A stretch of 64,000 bases of DNA, from positions 62,001 to 126,000 of the forward strand of contig NZ_PPXQ01000001.1 of NCBI RefSeq assembly GCF_004798585.1, written 5' to 3'. Positions 7,493 to 15,213 of the stretch are shown here, piece after piece. The stretch comes from Massilia sp. Mn16-1_5 (GTDB lineage Bacteria; Pseudomonadota; Gammaproteobacteria; Burkholderiales; Burkholderiaceae_D). How positions within the stretch are numbered: the stretch's first letter is position 1; each line of letters begins with the position of its first letter. The notes below the pieces were generated by a model, which was not told the origin of the DNA, made no database searches, and saw only the letters and a list, made by a program, of their open reading frames with translations. Both the position numbers and the translations under genes were made by a program.

Positions 7493-8807
7493 GGTGGGTC
7501 AGTTCGGGAGTCCAGGAAGCGACGCGGTTGCGGCCCTGCGCCTTGGCGATGTACAGCGCCTCGTCGGCGCGCTTGATCAAAAGGTCGATGTTGCCTTCGG
7601 CGGTGGCGTCGAGCACGGCGACCCCGGCGCTGACAGTGTACGCAATCTCCGCGCCGTCGGCCGCCACCAGCCGCGTCGAGACGGCCAGGCGCAGGCGTTC
7701 CGCGCTGGCGAGCGCCTGGTCGATGCCGGTCGAGGGCAGCAGCACGGCGAATTCCTCGCCCCCCAGGCGCGCCACCGTGTCGACGGCGCGGAAGGTATCG
7801 CGCAGGACGTTGGCCAGGTCGCACAGAACGCGGTCGCCGGCCGGGTGGCCGTAGCGGTCGTTGACCTGCTTGAAATGGTCGGCGTCGAACACGATCAGTG
7901 CCAGCGAGCGCGGAGTATGGGCGGCGCGCTCGAGTTCCAGCTCGGCTGCCTCGAAGAAGGCGCGGCGGTTGGCCAGCGAGGTCAGGTGGTCGCAGAAGGC
8001 CGCTTGGCGCCGCTTCTCGGTGGCGGCGCGCTTGTCGCTGATGTCGCGCAGGATCAGGCAGTAGGCCGGGGCGCTCGGATCGTCGCCGAAGGCTTCGCGA
8101 TCCGGCAGCGGCGCGATCAGCGCGCTGCACCAGAACTGGCTGCCGTCGGCGCGCAGGCGCAGGCCTTCGTCCATGCTCCAGCCGTTGGCGTCGGCCTCGC
8201 GCAGTCGGTCGAGCAGGTGCTCGCCCGTCATCGCGTCGGGTGGATAGAAGATGGAATAGGGCGAGCCGACGATGTGCTCGCCGAAGCCGGTCACGCGCGC
8301 GATGCTGTCGTTCCAGTCGCACAGGCGGCCCTCGCGGTCGATCGCGGCCAGCGCGTAGTCGCTGATGCGGGTCAGGATCGCGTTCAGCCAGGCGTCGCTC
8401 TGGCGCAGCTGGCGTTCGCGCCGCACCTCGGCCGTCACGTCCTGGATCACGGCCATGATGCGCGCTTCATCGAGCTTGAGCAGGGTGAAGGAGAGGATCT
8501 GCGGCACCCCGCGCCGCTCCTCGGCGCGCAGGTGGATATGCAGGCCTTCGAACACCATGCCGTTCGGCTGCGGATACTGGGCGCACTGCAGGCGCAGGCC
8601 GGGCGCCACGCCTTCCAGCGCGGTGAACAGGTTGGTAAGGCAGCCGTCGGGCGACAGCGGCATCAGGAGCTGGGCCGAAATCGGGTTGATCATCACGATC
8701 TCGCCGTCGATGCCCGCCTGCACCAGCCCGACGGGGGCCAGGTACAGGAACTGCATCAGGGCTTCGTGCTCGGCGCGTAAACTTTCCACGCTATCGTCGA
8801 AAGGCAT
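7455..8807 (-). CDS. PAS-PAS-GGDEF diguanylate cyclase
   Basis: 450 residues: PAS-like domain 1 (~12-125), a second PAS domain (~138-260, with WNDSIARVTGFGEHIVGSP) and a GGDEF domain (~265-435). The active site is GGEEF (349-353). An RxxD product-inhibition site, R340-A-V-D343, lies exactly five residues before it, so this should be an active, feedback-controlled cyclase making c-di-GMP from two GTP. The ATG at 8807 overlaps the pyp stop codon (TGATG), and there is no independent ribosome-binding site, so translation is probably coupled to pyp. No haem- or flavin-binding signature was seen in the PAS domains. The natural hypothesis is control by the neighbouring light sensor PYP. Confidence 0.93.
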   Translation of the reverse strand: MPFDDSVESLRAEHEALMQFLYLAPVGLVQAGIDGEIVMINPISAQLLMPLSPDGCLTNLFTALEGVAPGLRLQCAQYPQPNGMVFEGLHIHLRAEERRGVPQILSFTLLKLDEARIMAVIQDVTAEVRRERQLRQSDAWLNAILTRISDYALAAIDREGRLCDWNDSIARVTGFGEHIVGSPYSIFYPPDAMTGEHLLDRLREADANGWSMDEGLRLRADGSQFWCSALIAPLPDREAFGDDPSAPAYCLILRDISDKRAATEKRRQAAFCDHLTSLANRRAFFEAAELELERAAHTPRSLALIVFDADHFKQVNDRYGHPAGDRVLCDLANVLRDTFRAVDTVARLGGEEFAVLLPSTGIDQALASAERLRLAVSTRLVAADGAEIAYTVSAGVAVLDATAEGNIDLLIKRADEALYIAKAQGRNRVASWTPELTHHADTPQRSRHAG

Positions 8808-9193
8808 CACCGGCGCTGCACGAGGACGTAGCGGGTGGTGCTGTCGGCGCTGGCCAGCAGGCGCAGCTTGACCTTGATCGGGCGCATGCGCAGGGTCAGC
8901 ACGTAGTCGATGGTGTCGTCGAGTTCGGACGCGTCGAAGGCGGCGTCCTCGAAGCGCTGGGCCACCATGAAGTTGTTCAGGCAGGGGGCGACGTTGGTGA
9001 ACAGCGGCTCGCCGATGACGCGCTGCGGCGACAGGCCGGCGGCCTGCGACTCGAAGGCGTTGTAGCGCTGCACCTTGGCGTCGGCATCGAAGCCGATCAC
9101 GCCGAAGTCGAGCGCGTCGAGCTGTTCGGGGCTGCTGGCGTCGAGGATGTCGGCCAGGCCGCGCGCGTCGAAAGTAGGGGTAGCACTCGTCAT
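8807..9193 (-). CDS. pyp: Photoactive yellow protein (PYP) blue-light receptor
   Basis: 128 residues, close to the 125 of Halorhodospira PYP and alignable along the whole length (LDALDFGVIGFDADAKVQRY, VIGEPLF.NVAPC, RPIKVKL). PYP is a PAS-fold cytoplasmic sensor whose p-coumaric acid chromophore is thioester-linked to Cys69. Here that cysteine is Cys71 in the conserved VAPC motif. Tyr42 and Glu46, which hydrogen-bond the chromophore, are present as Tyr44 and Glu48, and Met100 as Met103. Thr50 and Arg52 are replaced by Ala52 and Leu54. GGCGGAG before the ATG at 9193 gives a good ribosome-binding site. The chromophore-activating ligase gene is divergent from it, and two c-di-GMP genes follow in the same operon. 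A plain PAS domain would not be expected to keep Cys, Tyr and Glu together. Confidence 0.9.
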   Translation of the reverse strand: MTSATPTFDARGLADILDASSPEQLDALDFGVIGFDADAKVQRYNAFESQAAGLSPQRVIGEPLFTNVAPCLNNFMVAQRFEDAAFDASELDDTIDYVLTLRMRPIKVKLRLLASADSTTRYVLVQRR

Positions 9194-9233
9194 GGTTTCT
9201 CCGCCTTATGAATTGATTGATTTGAGGAAACAA

Positions 9234-9262
9234 ATGTTGGCACGTGAACGTCCGAGTGTCAA
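9234..9262 (-). promoter_or_regulatory. Candidate sigma-70 promoter of the pyp operon
   Basis: On the minus strand, TTGACA (9257-9262) is a perfect -35 box. It is followed after 17 bases by CAACAT (9234-9239), a weak -10 with three of six consensus bases. This would give a leader of about 35 bases before pyp. Confidence 0.45.
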
Positions 9263-9275
9263 TCGAACGCGCCAC

Positions 9276-9288
9276 TTTGTGTCACAAA
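9276..9288. promoter_or_regulatory. Palindrome TTTGTG-T-CACAAA in the pyp/pcl divergent promoter
   Basis: A perfect 6-1-6 inverted repeat lies midway between pyp and pcl and just outside both predicted -35 boxes. It is a candidate operator for a dimeric regulator acting on both transcripts. It is not a textbook FNR or CRP site. Confidence 0.45.
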
Positions 9289-9298
9289 TTGGCTGCGG

Positions 9299-9327
9299 TT
9301 GACAGAATAGCCCGGCCGCTGCACCAT
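9299..9327 (+). promoter_or_regulatory. Candidate sigma-70 promoter of pcl
   Basis: TTGACA (9299-9304) is a perfect -35 box. Seventeen bases later comes CACCAT (9322-9327), a poor -10 with three matches. The position fits the ligase gene starting at 9357. Confidence 0.35.
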
Positions 9328-9356
9328 CGCCAGCCCTGATTCGTGCGAAAGTGACA

Positions 9357-10568
9357 ATGGCAGAGCTGTGGCATCCCGCCTGGTGGCGTATTGACGAAAT
9401 CCTGGCGCGCCTGGTGCGCGACCTCGTCGCAGCCGAGCTTGCGGCCGCGCGGCCCGGGCGCAGCCTGCCCGCCGCCGCGTCCTGGGCGCGGGACATCGAC
9501 CTCGCCGCCGACCTCGGCGCCGATTCGCTCGACCTGATGGGCGCAGCCACCAGCCTGGCCGACCTGCTCGGTTTTGCCCGCGCCGGGATGGAGGATGCCC
9601 TGCTGGCGCAAACGCGGCTCACTGACTGGGTCGCCACGGCCCGCGCCAGCCTCGCGCGCGACGACACGCTGCTGACCTTCCGCACATCGGGGAGCGCCGG
9701 CAGCCCCAAGCGTTGCGCGCATTCGCTGGCGCACCTCTGGCGCGAGGTCGACGAACTGGCGCGCCTGCTCCCAGGCCGGCGCCGCGTCCTCACGGGCGTG
9801 CCGGCCCACCATATCTACGGCTTCCTGTTCACGGTGCTGCTGCCGCAGGCAGGGCAGTGTGCGCTGCCGGTGCTCGACCTGCGCGGCGCCTCGCCGGCAA
9901 CGCTGGCGGCGCAGCTGGCGCCGGGCGACCTGGTGGTGGCCCATCCGGATTTCTGGAACGCGGTAGCCGCACTGTCCCCGCGCTTGCCCGCAGACGTGGC
10001 CGGCGTCAGCTCGGGCGCGCCTTGTCCCGACGCCACGGCCGATGCCCTGGCGGGCGCCGGACTGCGCCTGCTGCAGGTCTACGGCAGCTCCGAGACGGCC
10101 GGCGTCGGCACGCGCGAGGCGGCCGGGGCGCCGTATCGCCTGCTGCCGTACTGGCGGCGCGGGGCAGCCGAGAACACGATCGAACGTGGGGACGAACGCT
10201 TTAGCCTGCAGGACCGGCTCGAGTGGCTCGATGCGCAGCACTTCCTGCCGCGCGGCCGTATCGACCAGGCGGTGCAGGTGGGCGGCACGAACGTGTATCC
10301 GGCTTACGTGGCCGAGGTGCTGGCGCTGCATCCGGCAGTGCGCGAATGCGTGGTGCGCGCGATGCGGCCCGACGAAGGCGCGCGCCTGAAAGCCTTCGTG
10401 GTAGCGGCAGACGGCCATGCCGCGGCGGATTTGCGCGCAGAACTGGATGCCTGGATCGCCGAGCGCCTGACGCCGCCCGAACGGCCCGCCGCGTACTCCT
10501 TCGGTCCCGCGCTGCCGCGCCAGCCGGGCGGCAAGCCGGCCGACTGGGTCATCGACGCCTGGGCCTAG
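9357..10568 (+). CDS. pcl: PYP-activating 4-coumarate-CoA ligase (ANL superfamily)
   Basis: About 403 residues, much shorter than plant-type 4CL (~540) but fitting the dedicated ligase family found beside pyp genes. It would activate p-coumarate to its CoA thioester, which then loads PYP. Visible motifs are the P-loop TSGSAGSPK (~110-118), YGSSET, the GRIDQAVQVGGTNVYP segment and a C-terminal GGKPAD carrying the expected catalytic Lys. The first ~75 residues contain ADLGADSLDLMG, which resembles the Ser-containing helix of acyl carrier proteins (Ser57). ATG at 9357 is chosen; a GTG six bases earlier is possible, and the ribosome-binding site (GAAAG) is weak. It is divergent from pyp with 163 bases between. 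No tyrosine ammonia-lyase gene is in the window, so the source of p-coumarate is elsewhere or external. Confidence 0.85.
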   Translation: MAELWHPAWWRIDEILARLVRDLVAAELAAARPGRSLPAAASWARDIDLAADLGADSLDLMGAATSLADLLGFARAGMEDALLAQTRLTDWVATARASLARDDTLLTFRTSGSAGSPKRCAHSLAHLWREVDELARLLPGRRRVLTGVPAHHIYGFLFTVLLPQAGQCALPVLDLRGASPATLAAQLAPGDLVVAHPDFWNAVAALSPRLPADVAGVSSGAPCPDATADALAGAGLRLLQVYGSSETAGVGTREAAGAPYRLLPYWRRGAAENTIERGDERFSLQDRLEWLDAQHFLPRGRIDQAVQVGGTNVYPAYVAEVLALHPAVRECVVRAMRPDEGARLKAFVVAADGHAAADLRAELDAWIAERLTPPERPAAYSFGPALPRQPGGKPADWVIDAWA

Positions 10569-10680
10569 GGGGCTTCCGGACACGGCGGCCGCGCTATGTC
10601 TGTTTCCGCACTGAACGAAGTTGTACGCGGCCGTATTCTGGTGCTGCGGCTCGGGTAAAGACGCCTGGCCGCTTTCCGGA

Positions 10681-12531
10681 ATGTACGATATGAAGACCAC
10701 GCCCAGCCCCGCCGATACCGAAACCGCAATGCAAGGGGAGCCGGCGCGCTCCCGCGAACGACGCCGCAGGCCGCCCCTCTCGCTGGCCGCCTGGAAACAA
10801 TTTGTCCATGTAGCCAAACCCTACTGGCTGGAAGAAGAAAGGACCCGCGCCTGGTGCCTGCTGCTGGTCCTGATCGTGCTGATGCTGGTCGAGACCAAGG
10901 CGGCCGTCATGCTCAACGACCAGGCCGGCGAGATGACGTCGGCACTGGCCGCAAAGGACGGCGGACGCTTCTGGGCCTCGGTACGGGCCTGCCTGCTCGT
11001 GCTGGCCTTCGCCGTTCCGGCCTACGCCTTCTATTACTACATGCGCGACGTGTTCGCGAACCAGTGGCGGCGCTGGCTGACCGGCCGCTTCCTCGACGGC
11101 TACCTGAAAGGCCGCAAGTACTACGCGCTCGGCGGCGACAGCGAGATCGACAACCCCGACCAGCGCATCAGCGAGGATGTGAATACCTTCACCGGGCGCT
11201 CGATCCACTTCCTGCTGATTTTCCTCGGATCGATCATGCAGCTGGTCGCCTTCAGCGCCGTGCTGTGGTCGATCTCGCACATCCTGGTTGCCGTTCTCGC
11301 GGTGTATGCGCTGGCCGGCACCGTGATCGCGCTCTGGGTCTTCGGCAATCCGCTGATCCGGATGAACTTCTGGCAGCTGCGCTGCGAGGCCGATTTCCGT
11401 TTCAGCCTGATGCGGGTCCGCGAAAACGCCGAATCGATCGCCTTCTACCGCGGCGAGGGGCAGGAGCGCGCCCACATCAACAGCAAGTTCGAGAAGGTGA
11501 TCCAGAACTACGCGCGCCTGATCAGGAAGCAGCGCTCGCTGAACCTGTTCCAGCGCACCTTCAGCCAGCTGACCCTGGTGCTGCCCGCCGTGATCCTGGC
11601 CGACGCCGTACTGACGGGCGAGCTCGAAGTGGGGCGCGCCATCCAGGCGGCCGGCGCCTTCACGGCGGTGCTCGGTGCGGTGGGCGTCATCGTCGACAAC
11701 TTCGAGAGCCTGAGCCGCTTCGTGGCCGGCATCGACCGCCTGCAGGCCTTGTCGCGCCTGTTGCTGCCGGAGGCAACGCATGCCGGCGCGGGCGCACAGG
11801 AGCCGCGCATCGCACGCCGTCCGGGCGCACACCTGGCACTCGAAGCGCTGACCCTGCATCCGCCGCAATCCGAGCGGGTGCTGATCAGGGAGCTGGACCT
11901 GGTCCTGAAGCCAGGCGACGCGCTCTTCATCACCGGCGACAGCGGCTGCGGCAAGAGCTCTCTGCTGCGCGCGATTGCCGGCCTGTGGAGCCGCGGCAGC
12001 GGCACCATCCAGCATCCGCCGGCCGAGGATTTCTTCTTCCTGCCGCAGCAGCCCTACCTGCAAACCGGCACGCTGCGCAGCCAGCTGATTTACCCGAGCG
12101 CGGACTCGGATCTGGACGATACGCGCTTGCTCGAGATACTCGACGAGGTGCATTTGCCGCACCTGGTCGAGCGCGTCGGCGGGCTGGACGCGATGCAGGA
12201 CTGGGAAAAGCTGCTGTCGGTGGGCGAGCAGCAGCGCCTGGCCTTTGCCCGGGTGCTGGTGCACGAGCCGCGCATCGTGATCCTGGACGAAGCGACCAGC
12301 GCCCTCGACGCCGGCAACGAAGCCTCGCTGTATGCGCGCCTGCGCGCCAGCGGCGCGACGCTGATCAGCATCGCGCACCGCGCCGCTGTGCTGCGGCACC
12401 ACACGCACGTGCTGCACCTGAAGGGCGAGGGGGAGTGGGAGGTGCTGGAGGCGAAGGATTACCGCTTCGACGTGGCGGCGGCGGATGCGACGGCGCCAGC
12501 ACGTGCTCCTGTTGCGGCGATGGTGTCGTGA
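10681..12531 (+). CDS. ABC transporter, fused permease/ATPase (YddA/SbmA-BacA-like)
   Basis: 616 residues from the ATG at 10681. The N-terminal ~350 residues form a membrane domain of the SbmA/BacA type (FYYYMRDVFANQWRRWLTGRF, EIDNPDQRISEDVNTFTG). The C-terminal ATPase has Walker A GDSGCGKSSL, Q-loop LPQQPYL, signature LSVGEQQR and Walker B RIVILDEATSALD. E. coli YddA and eukaryotic ABCD proteins share this architecture. Substrates in the family include peptides, vitamin B12 and very-long-chain acyl groups; none can be assigned here. It stands alone, with a REP-like palindrome immediately downstream. An in-frame ATG at 10690 is an alternative start. Confidence 0.88.
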   Translation: MYDMKTTPSPADTETAMQGEPARSRERRRRPPLSLAAWKQFVHVAKPYWLEEERTRAWCLLLVLIVLMLVETKAAVMLNDQAGEMTSALAAKDGGRFWASVRACLLVLAFAVPAYAFYYYMRDVFANQWRRWLTGRFLDGYLKGRKYYALGGDSEIDNPDQRISEDVNTFTGRSIHFLLIFLGSIMQLVAFSAVLWSISHILVAVLAVYALAGTVIALWVFGNPLIRMNFWQLRCEADFRFSLMRVRENAESIAFYRGEGQERAHINSKFEKVIQNYARLIRKQRSLNLFQRTFSQLTLVLPAVILADAVLTGELEVGRAIQAAGAFTAVLGAVGVIVDNFESLSRFVAGIDRLQALSRLLLPEATHAGAGAQEPRIARRPGAHLALEALTLHPPQSERVLIRELDLVLKPGDALFITGDSGCGKSSLLRAIAGLWSRGSGTIQHPPAEDFFFLPQQPYLQTGTLRSQLIYPSADSDLDDTRLLEILDEVHLPHLVERVGGLDAMQDWEKLLSVGEQQRLAFARVLVHEPRIVILDEATSALDAGNEASLYARLRASGATLISIAHRAAVLRHHTHVLHLKGEGEWEVLEAKDYRFDVAAADATAPARAPVAAMVS

Positions 12532-12563
12532 AAACACATGCGCCGCGTAGTGCTCGCCGTTGA

Positions 12564-12649
12564 CGCGGGCATGCCCGCCCTACGGTACGCACCGGTCGAC
12601 AACGTGAACAATGTTGGCGGTCGTGTAACGTAGGGCGGGCATGCCCGCG
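12564..12649. repeat. REP-like palindromic element, copy 1
   Basis: Perfect 21-base inverted arms (12564-12584 and 12629-12649) flank a 44-base centre. Each arm holds GGGCATGCCC next to the core GTAGGGCGGGC. It fills the gap between the ABC exporter and mrcA; nothing else was seen in 12532-12685. Confidence 0.75.
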
Positions 12650-12685
12650 CGGGAACGGGTGAATTGACGCGGCGTTGAAACAAGC

Positions 12686-15070
12686 CTATTGCGCCGGCAC
12701 GAACACGGGTGCCGGCGGGGGCTGCGTGGCGGTCGGTGCGCCATCCGCACGCGGGTGTTCCTCGCCTTCCACGTCGTCGGTGAGATAAGGCTGCTCCGGC
12801 GCCGCCGGCGGCGCCAGCTCGACATCGATCCCCCGGTACTGCGGCGACTCGGCAAACTCGGTGTAGACCCAGTCGTCGTTCTCGCGCACCACGCCTTCCG
12901 GCTGTTCGCGCTCGACCTGCGGCTTCTTCGCCAGCGCCACCTGCATGTAGTCCATCCAGATCGGCAGCGCCAGGGTGGCGCCGAACTCGCGCCCGCCCAG
13001 CGAACGCGGCTCGTCGTAGCCCATCCAGGCCACCGCCACCACGTTGGCGCCGTAGCCGGCGAACCAGCCGTCGATGGCGTCGCTGGTGGTGCCGGTCTTG
13101 CCGGCGATGTCGGTTCGGCCCAGGCGCTTGGTAGCGGCCGCGCCGGTGCCGTAGCGGGTCACGTCGCGCAGCATCGAGTCGGTGACGAAGGCGTTGCGGG
13201 CGTCCAGTACGCGCGCGCTGTCCTGGCGCGCCTGCGGCGGCTTGTTCTCGACCAGCACGGTGCCGTCGCCGTCCTCGATGCGCGCGATCAGGTAGGGCTT
13301 GACGCTGTAGCCGCCGTTGGCGAAGACGGCATACGCGCCCGCCATCTGCAGCGGCGTCACGGCGCCGGTGCCGAGGGCCAGGGTCAGGTTCTTCGGATGG
13401 CGCGCCAGATCGAAGCCGAACTTGCCGAGGAAGTCGTGGGTGTAGGGCACCTCGAGCGCGCGCAGCAGGCGCACGGTCGGCACGTTCTTCGAATGCGCCA
13501 GCGAATAGCGCATCGTGATTGGGCCGTCGAAGACGCCGTCGTCGTTCTGCGGCGACCAGTCGGCGCCCGCGTTCTCGCCCGGCATGACGAGTTCCTGGTC
13601 GAGGATCAGGGTGCCGGGGTTATAGCCTTTTTCCACCGCCGCGGAATACACGAAGGGCTTGATCGCGGAACCCGGCTGGCGCCAGGCTTGCGTCACGTGG
13701 TTGAACTTCTGCAGGTTGTAGTCGAAGCCACCGACCAGGGCCTGGTAGGCACCGGTATCGGCGTCCAGCGCTACAAAAGCGGCTGCCACCAGCGGCACCT
13801 GGGTGATGCCCCAGCTATCCTTGATCTTACTGATGCGGACCACGGCGCCAGGCGCGATGCGCTGGGCTTCCTTTGCCTTCTCCGACAGGCCGGCGGCCGC
13901 GAACTTCAGGCCGGCGCCCGTGATCGTGATCACGTCGCCGTCGATGTTCTCGACCTTGACCAACTTCGGCGAGGCCGCGACCACCACCGCCGGCTCGAGG
14001 CCGTCGCTCGACGGACGCTTCTGCAGCGCTTCGACGATGGCTTCCTCGCGCTCTTCCTTGTCCTCGGGGAGCTCGATGCGTGCTTCCGGGCCGCGGTAGC
14101 CGTGGCGGCTGTCATACGCCAATACATTGCGCCGCACCGAATCGTAGGCCGCTTCCTGGGCCTTGGAGTCGATGGTGGTGATCACCTTGATGCCGCGCGT
14201 GTAGCTCTCTTCGGCGTACTGGGCGAACACGGCCTGGCGCGCCAGCTCGGCCACGTACTGGGCGTGGGTGCCGAATTCCTGCGGCTTGGAGTGCACGCGC
14301 AGCGGTTCGGCCACGGCCTGCGCATACTGCGCCTCGTCGATGTCGCCCAGGTCGCGCAGGCGCCGCAGCACCTGCTCCTGGCGCACCTTGGCGCGCTTCG
14401 GATTCACGGCCGGGTTGTGGCGCGAGGGGTTCTGCGGCAGGCCGGCCAGCATCGCCACCTCGGCGACCGTCAGCTGGTCGAGCCGCTTGCCGAAGTAGCT
14501 GCGCGCGGCGCTGGCAAAGCCGTAGGAACGCTGGCCCAGGTAGATCTGGTTCATGTACAGCTCGAGGATCTGGTCCTTGGTCAGGGCGTCCTCGATCTTG
14601 TAAGCCAGCACGATCTCGTTCAGTTTCCTCGACAGGACCTTTTCCTTGGACAGGAAGAAGTTGCGGGCCACCTGCATCGTGATGGTCGAGGCGCCGCCCG
14701 AGCCGAAGCCGCCCATGACGTTGCTCTTGACGGCGCGCGCCGCGCCCATCCAGTCGATGCCCTTGTGTTCGTAGAAGCGCGCGTCCTCGATGGCGAGGAC
14801 GGCTTTCTTCATCATCGGCGGAATCTGGGCGATCGGCACGAAGTCGCGGTGCTCCTCGCCGAACTCGCCGATCAGCTGATTGTCGGCCGTGTAGATGCGC
14901 AGCGGGATCTTGGGCTTGTAGTCGGTGACGGCGTCGATCGAGGGGACGTTCGGCACGATCGACATCAGGAACCACACGGCGACGCCGGCGATGGCGAGGA
15001 CGATGCCGGCGAGGATGAAGAAAATGAAACCGCGTTGCCTGTTCGGCACGCTGCGAAGGGACTTGGTCAA
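12686..15070 (-). CDS. mrcA: Penicillin-binding protein 1A (bifunctional peptidoglycan synthase)
   Basis: 794 residues. A short cytoplasmic N-terminus and one membrane helix (~14-36) are followed by a GT51 glycosyltransferase domain (EDARFYEHKGID, with the catalytic Glu near residue 96), an OB-like insert and the transpeptidase. The latter has SxxK as SAIK in QPGSAIKPF, SxN as SKN in AHSKNVP and KTG in AGKTGTT. It polymerises and cross-links glycan strands in the periplasm. The tail is Pro-rich. The start is TTG at 15070, preceded by GCAGGAGAA at a suitable distance; no closer ATG has such a site. It is divergent from the OPT transporter. In many betaproteobacteria this gene is divergent from pilM/comM-type genes, but not here. 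Confidence 0.95.
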   Translation of the reverse strand: MTKSLRSVPNRQRGFIFFILAGIVLAIAGVAVWFLMSIVPNVPSIDAVTDYKPKIPLRIYTADNQLIGEFGEEHRDFVPIAQIPPMMKKAVLAIEDARFYEHKGIDWMGAARAVKSNVMGGFGSGGASTITMQVARNFFLSKEKVLSRKLNEIVLAYKIEDALTKDQILELYMNQIYLGQRSYGFASAARSYFGKRLDQLTVAEVAMLAGLPQNPSRHNPAVNPKRAKVRQEQVLRRLRDLGDIDEAQYAQAVAEPLRVHSKPQEFGTHAQYVAELARQAVFAQYAEESYTRGIKVITTIDSKAQEAAYDSVRRNVLAYDSRHGYRGPEARIELPEDKEEREEAIVEALQKRPSSDGLEPAVVVAASPKLVKVENIDGDVITITGAGLKFAAAGLSEKAKEAQRIAPGAVVRISKIKDSWGITQVPLVAAAFVALDADTGAYQALVGGFDYNLQKFNHVTQAWRQPGSAIKPFVYSAAVEKGYNPGTLILDQELVMPGENAGADWSPQNDDGVFDGPITMRYSLAHSKNVPTVRLLRALEVPYTHDFLGKFGFDLARHPKNLTLALGTGAVTPLQMAGAYAVFANGGYSVKPYLIARIEDGDGTVLVENKPPQARQDSARVLDARNAFVTDSMLRDVTRYGTGAAATKRLGRTDIAGKTGTTSDAIDGWFAGYGANVVAVAWMGYDEPRSLGGREFGATLALPIWMDYMQVALAKKPQVEREQPEGVVRENDDWVYTEFAESPQYRGIDVELAPPAAPEQPYLTDDVEGEEHPRADGAPTATQPPPAPVFVPAQ

Positions 15071-15213
15071 GACGGTGTTCTCCTGCTATGGACCGCGCAA
15101 AAGGCAGGCCCGGCGGCGCATTATAATCCGCTTTCTTTCGCTCTCCGCATATGCCATAGTCACGCCTTCAGGCCGGCTTAAGACTGGCCAAGAATTCAGC
15201 CACTAGGAATACG

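Noticed and set aside
9276..9288. FNR or CRP site between pyp and pcl
   Set aside because: TTTGTGTCACAAA has the wrong spacing and half-sites for both; it is kept only as an unassigned operator candidate.
10681..12531. ABC transporter as part of the pyp/pcl cluster
   Set aside because: It follows pcl on the same strand after ~110 bases, but its family (YddA/SbmA-like) has no known link to coumarate or PYP; no evidence ties it to the cluster beyond position.
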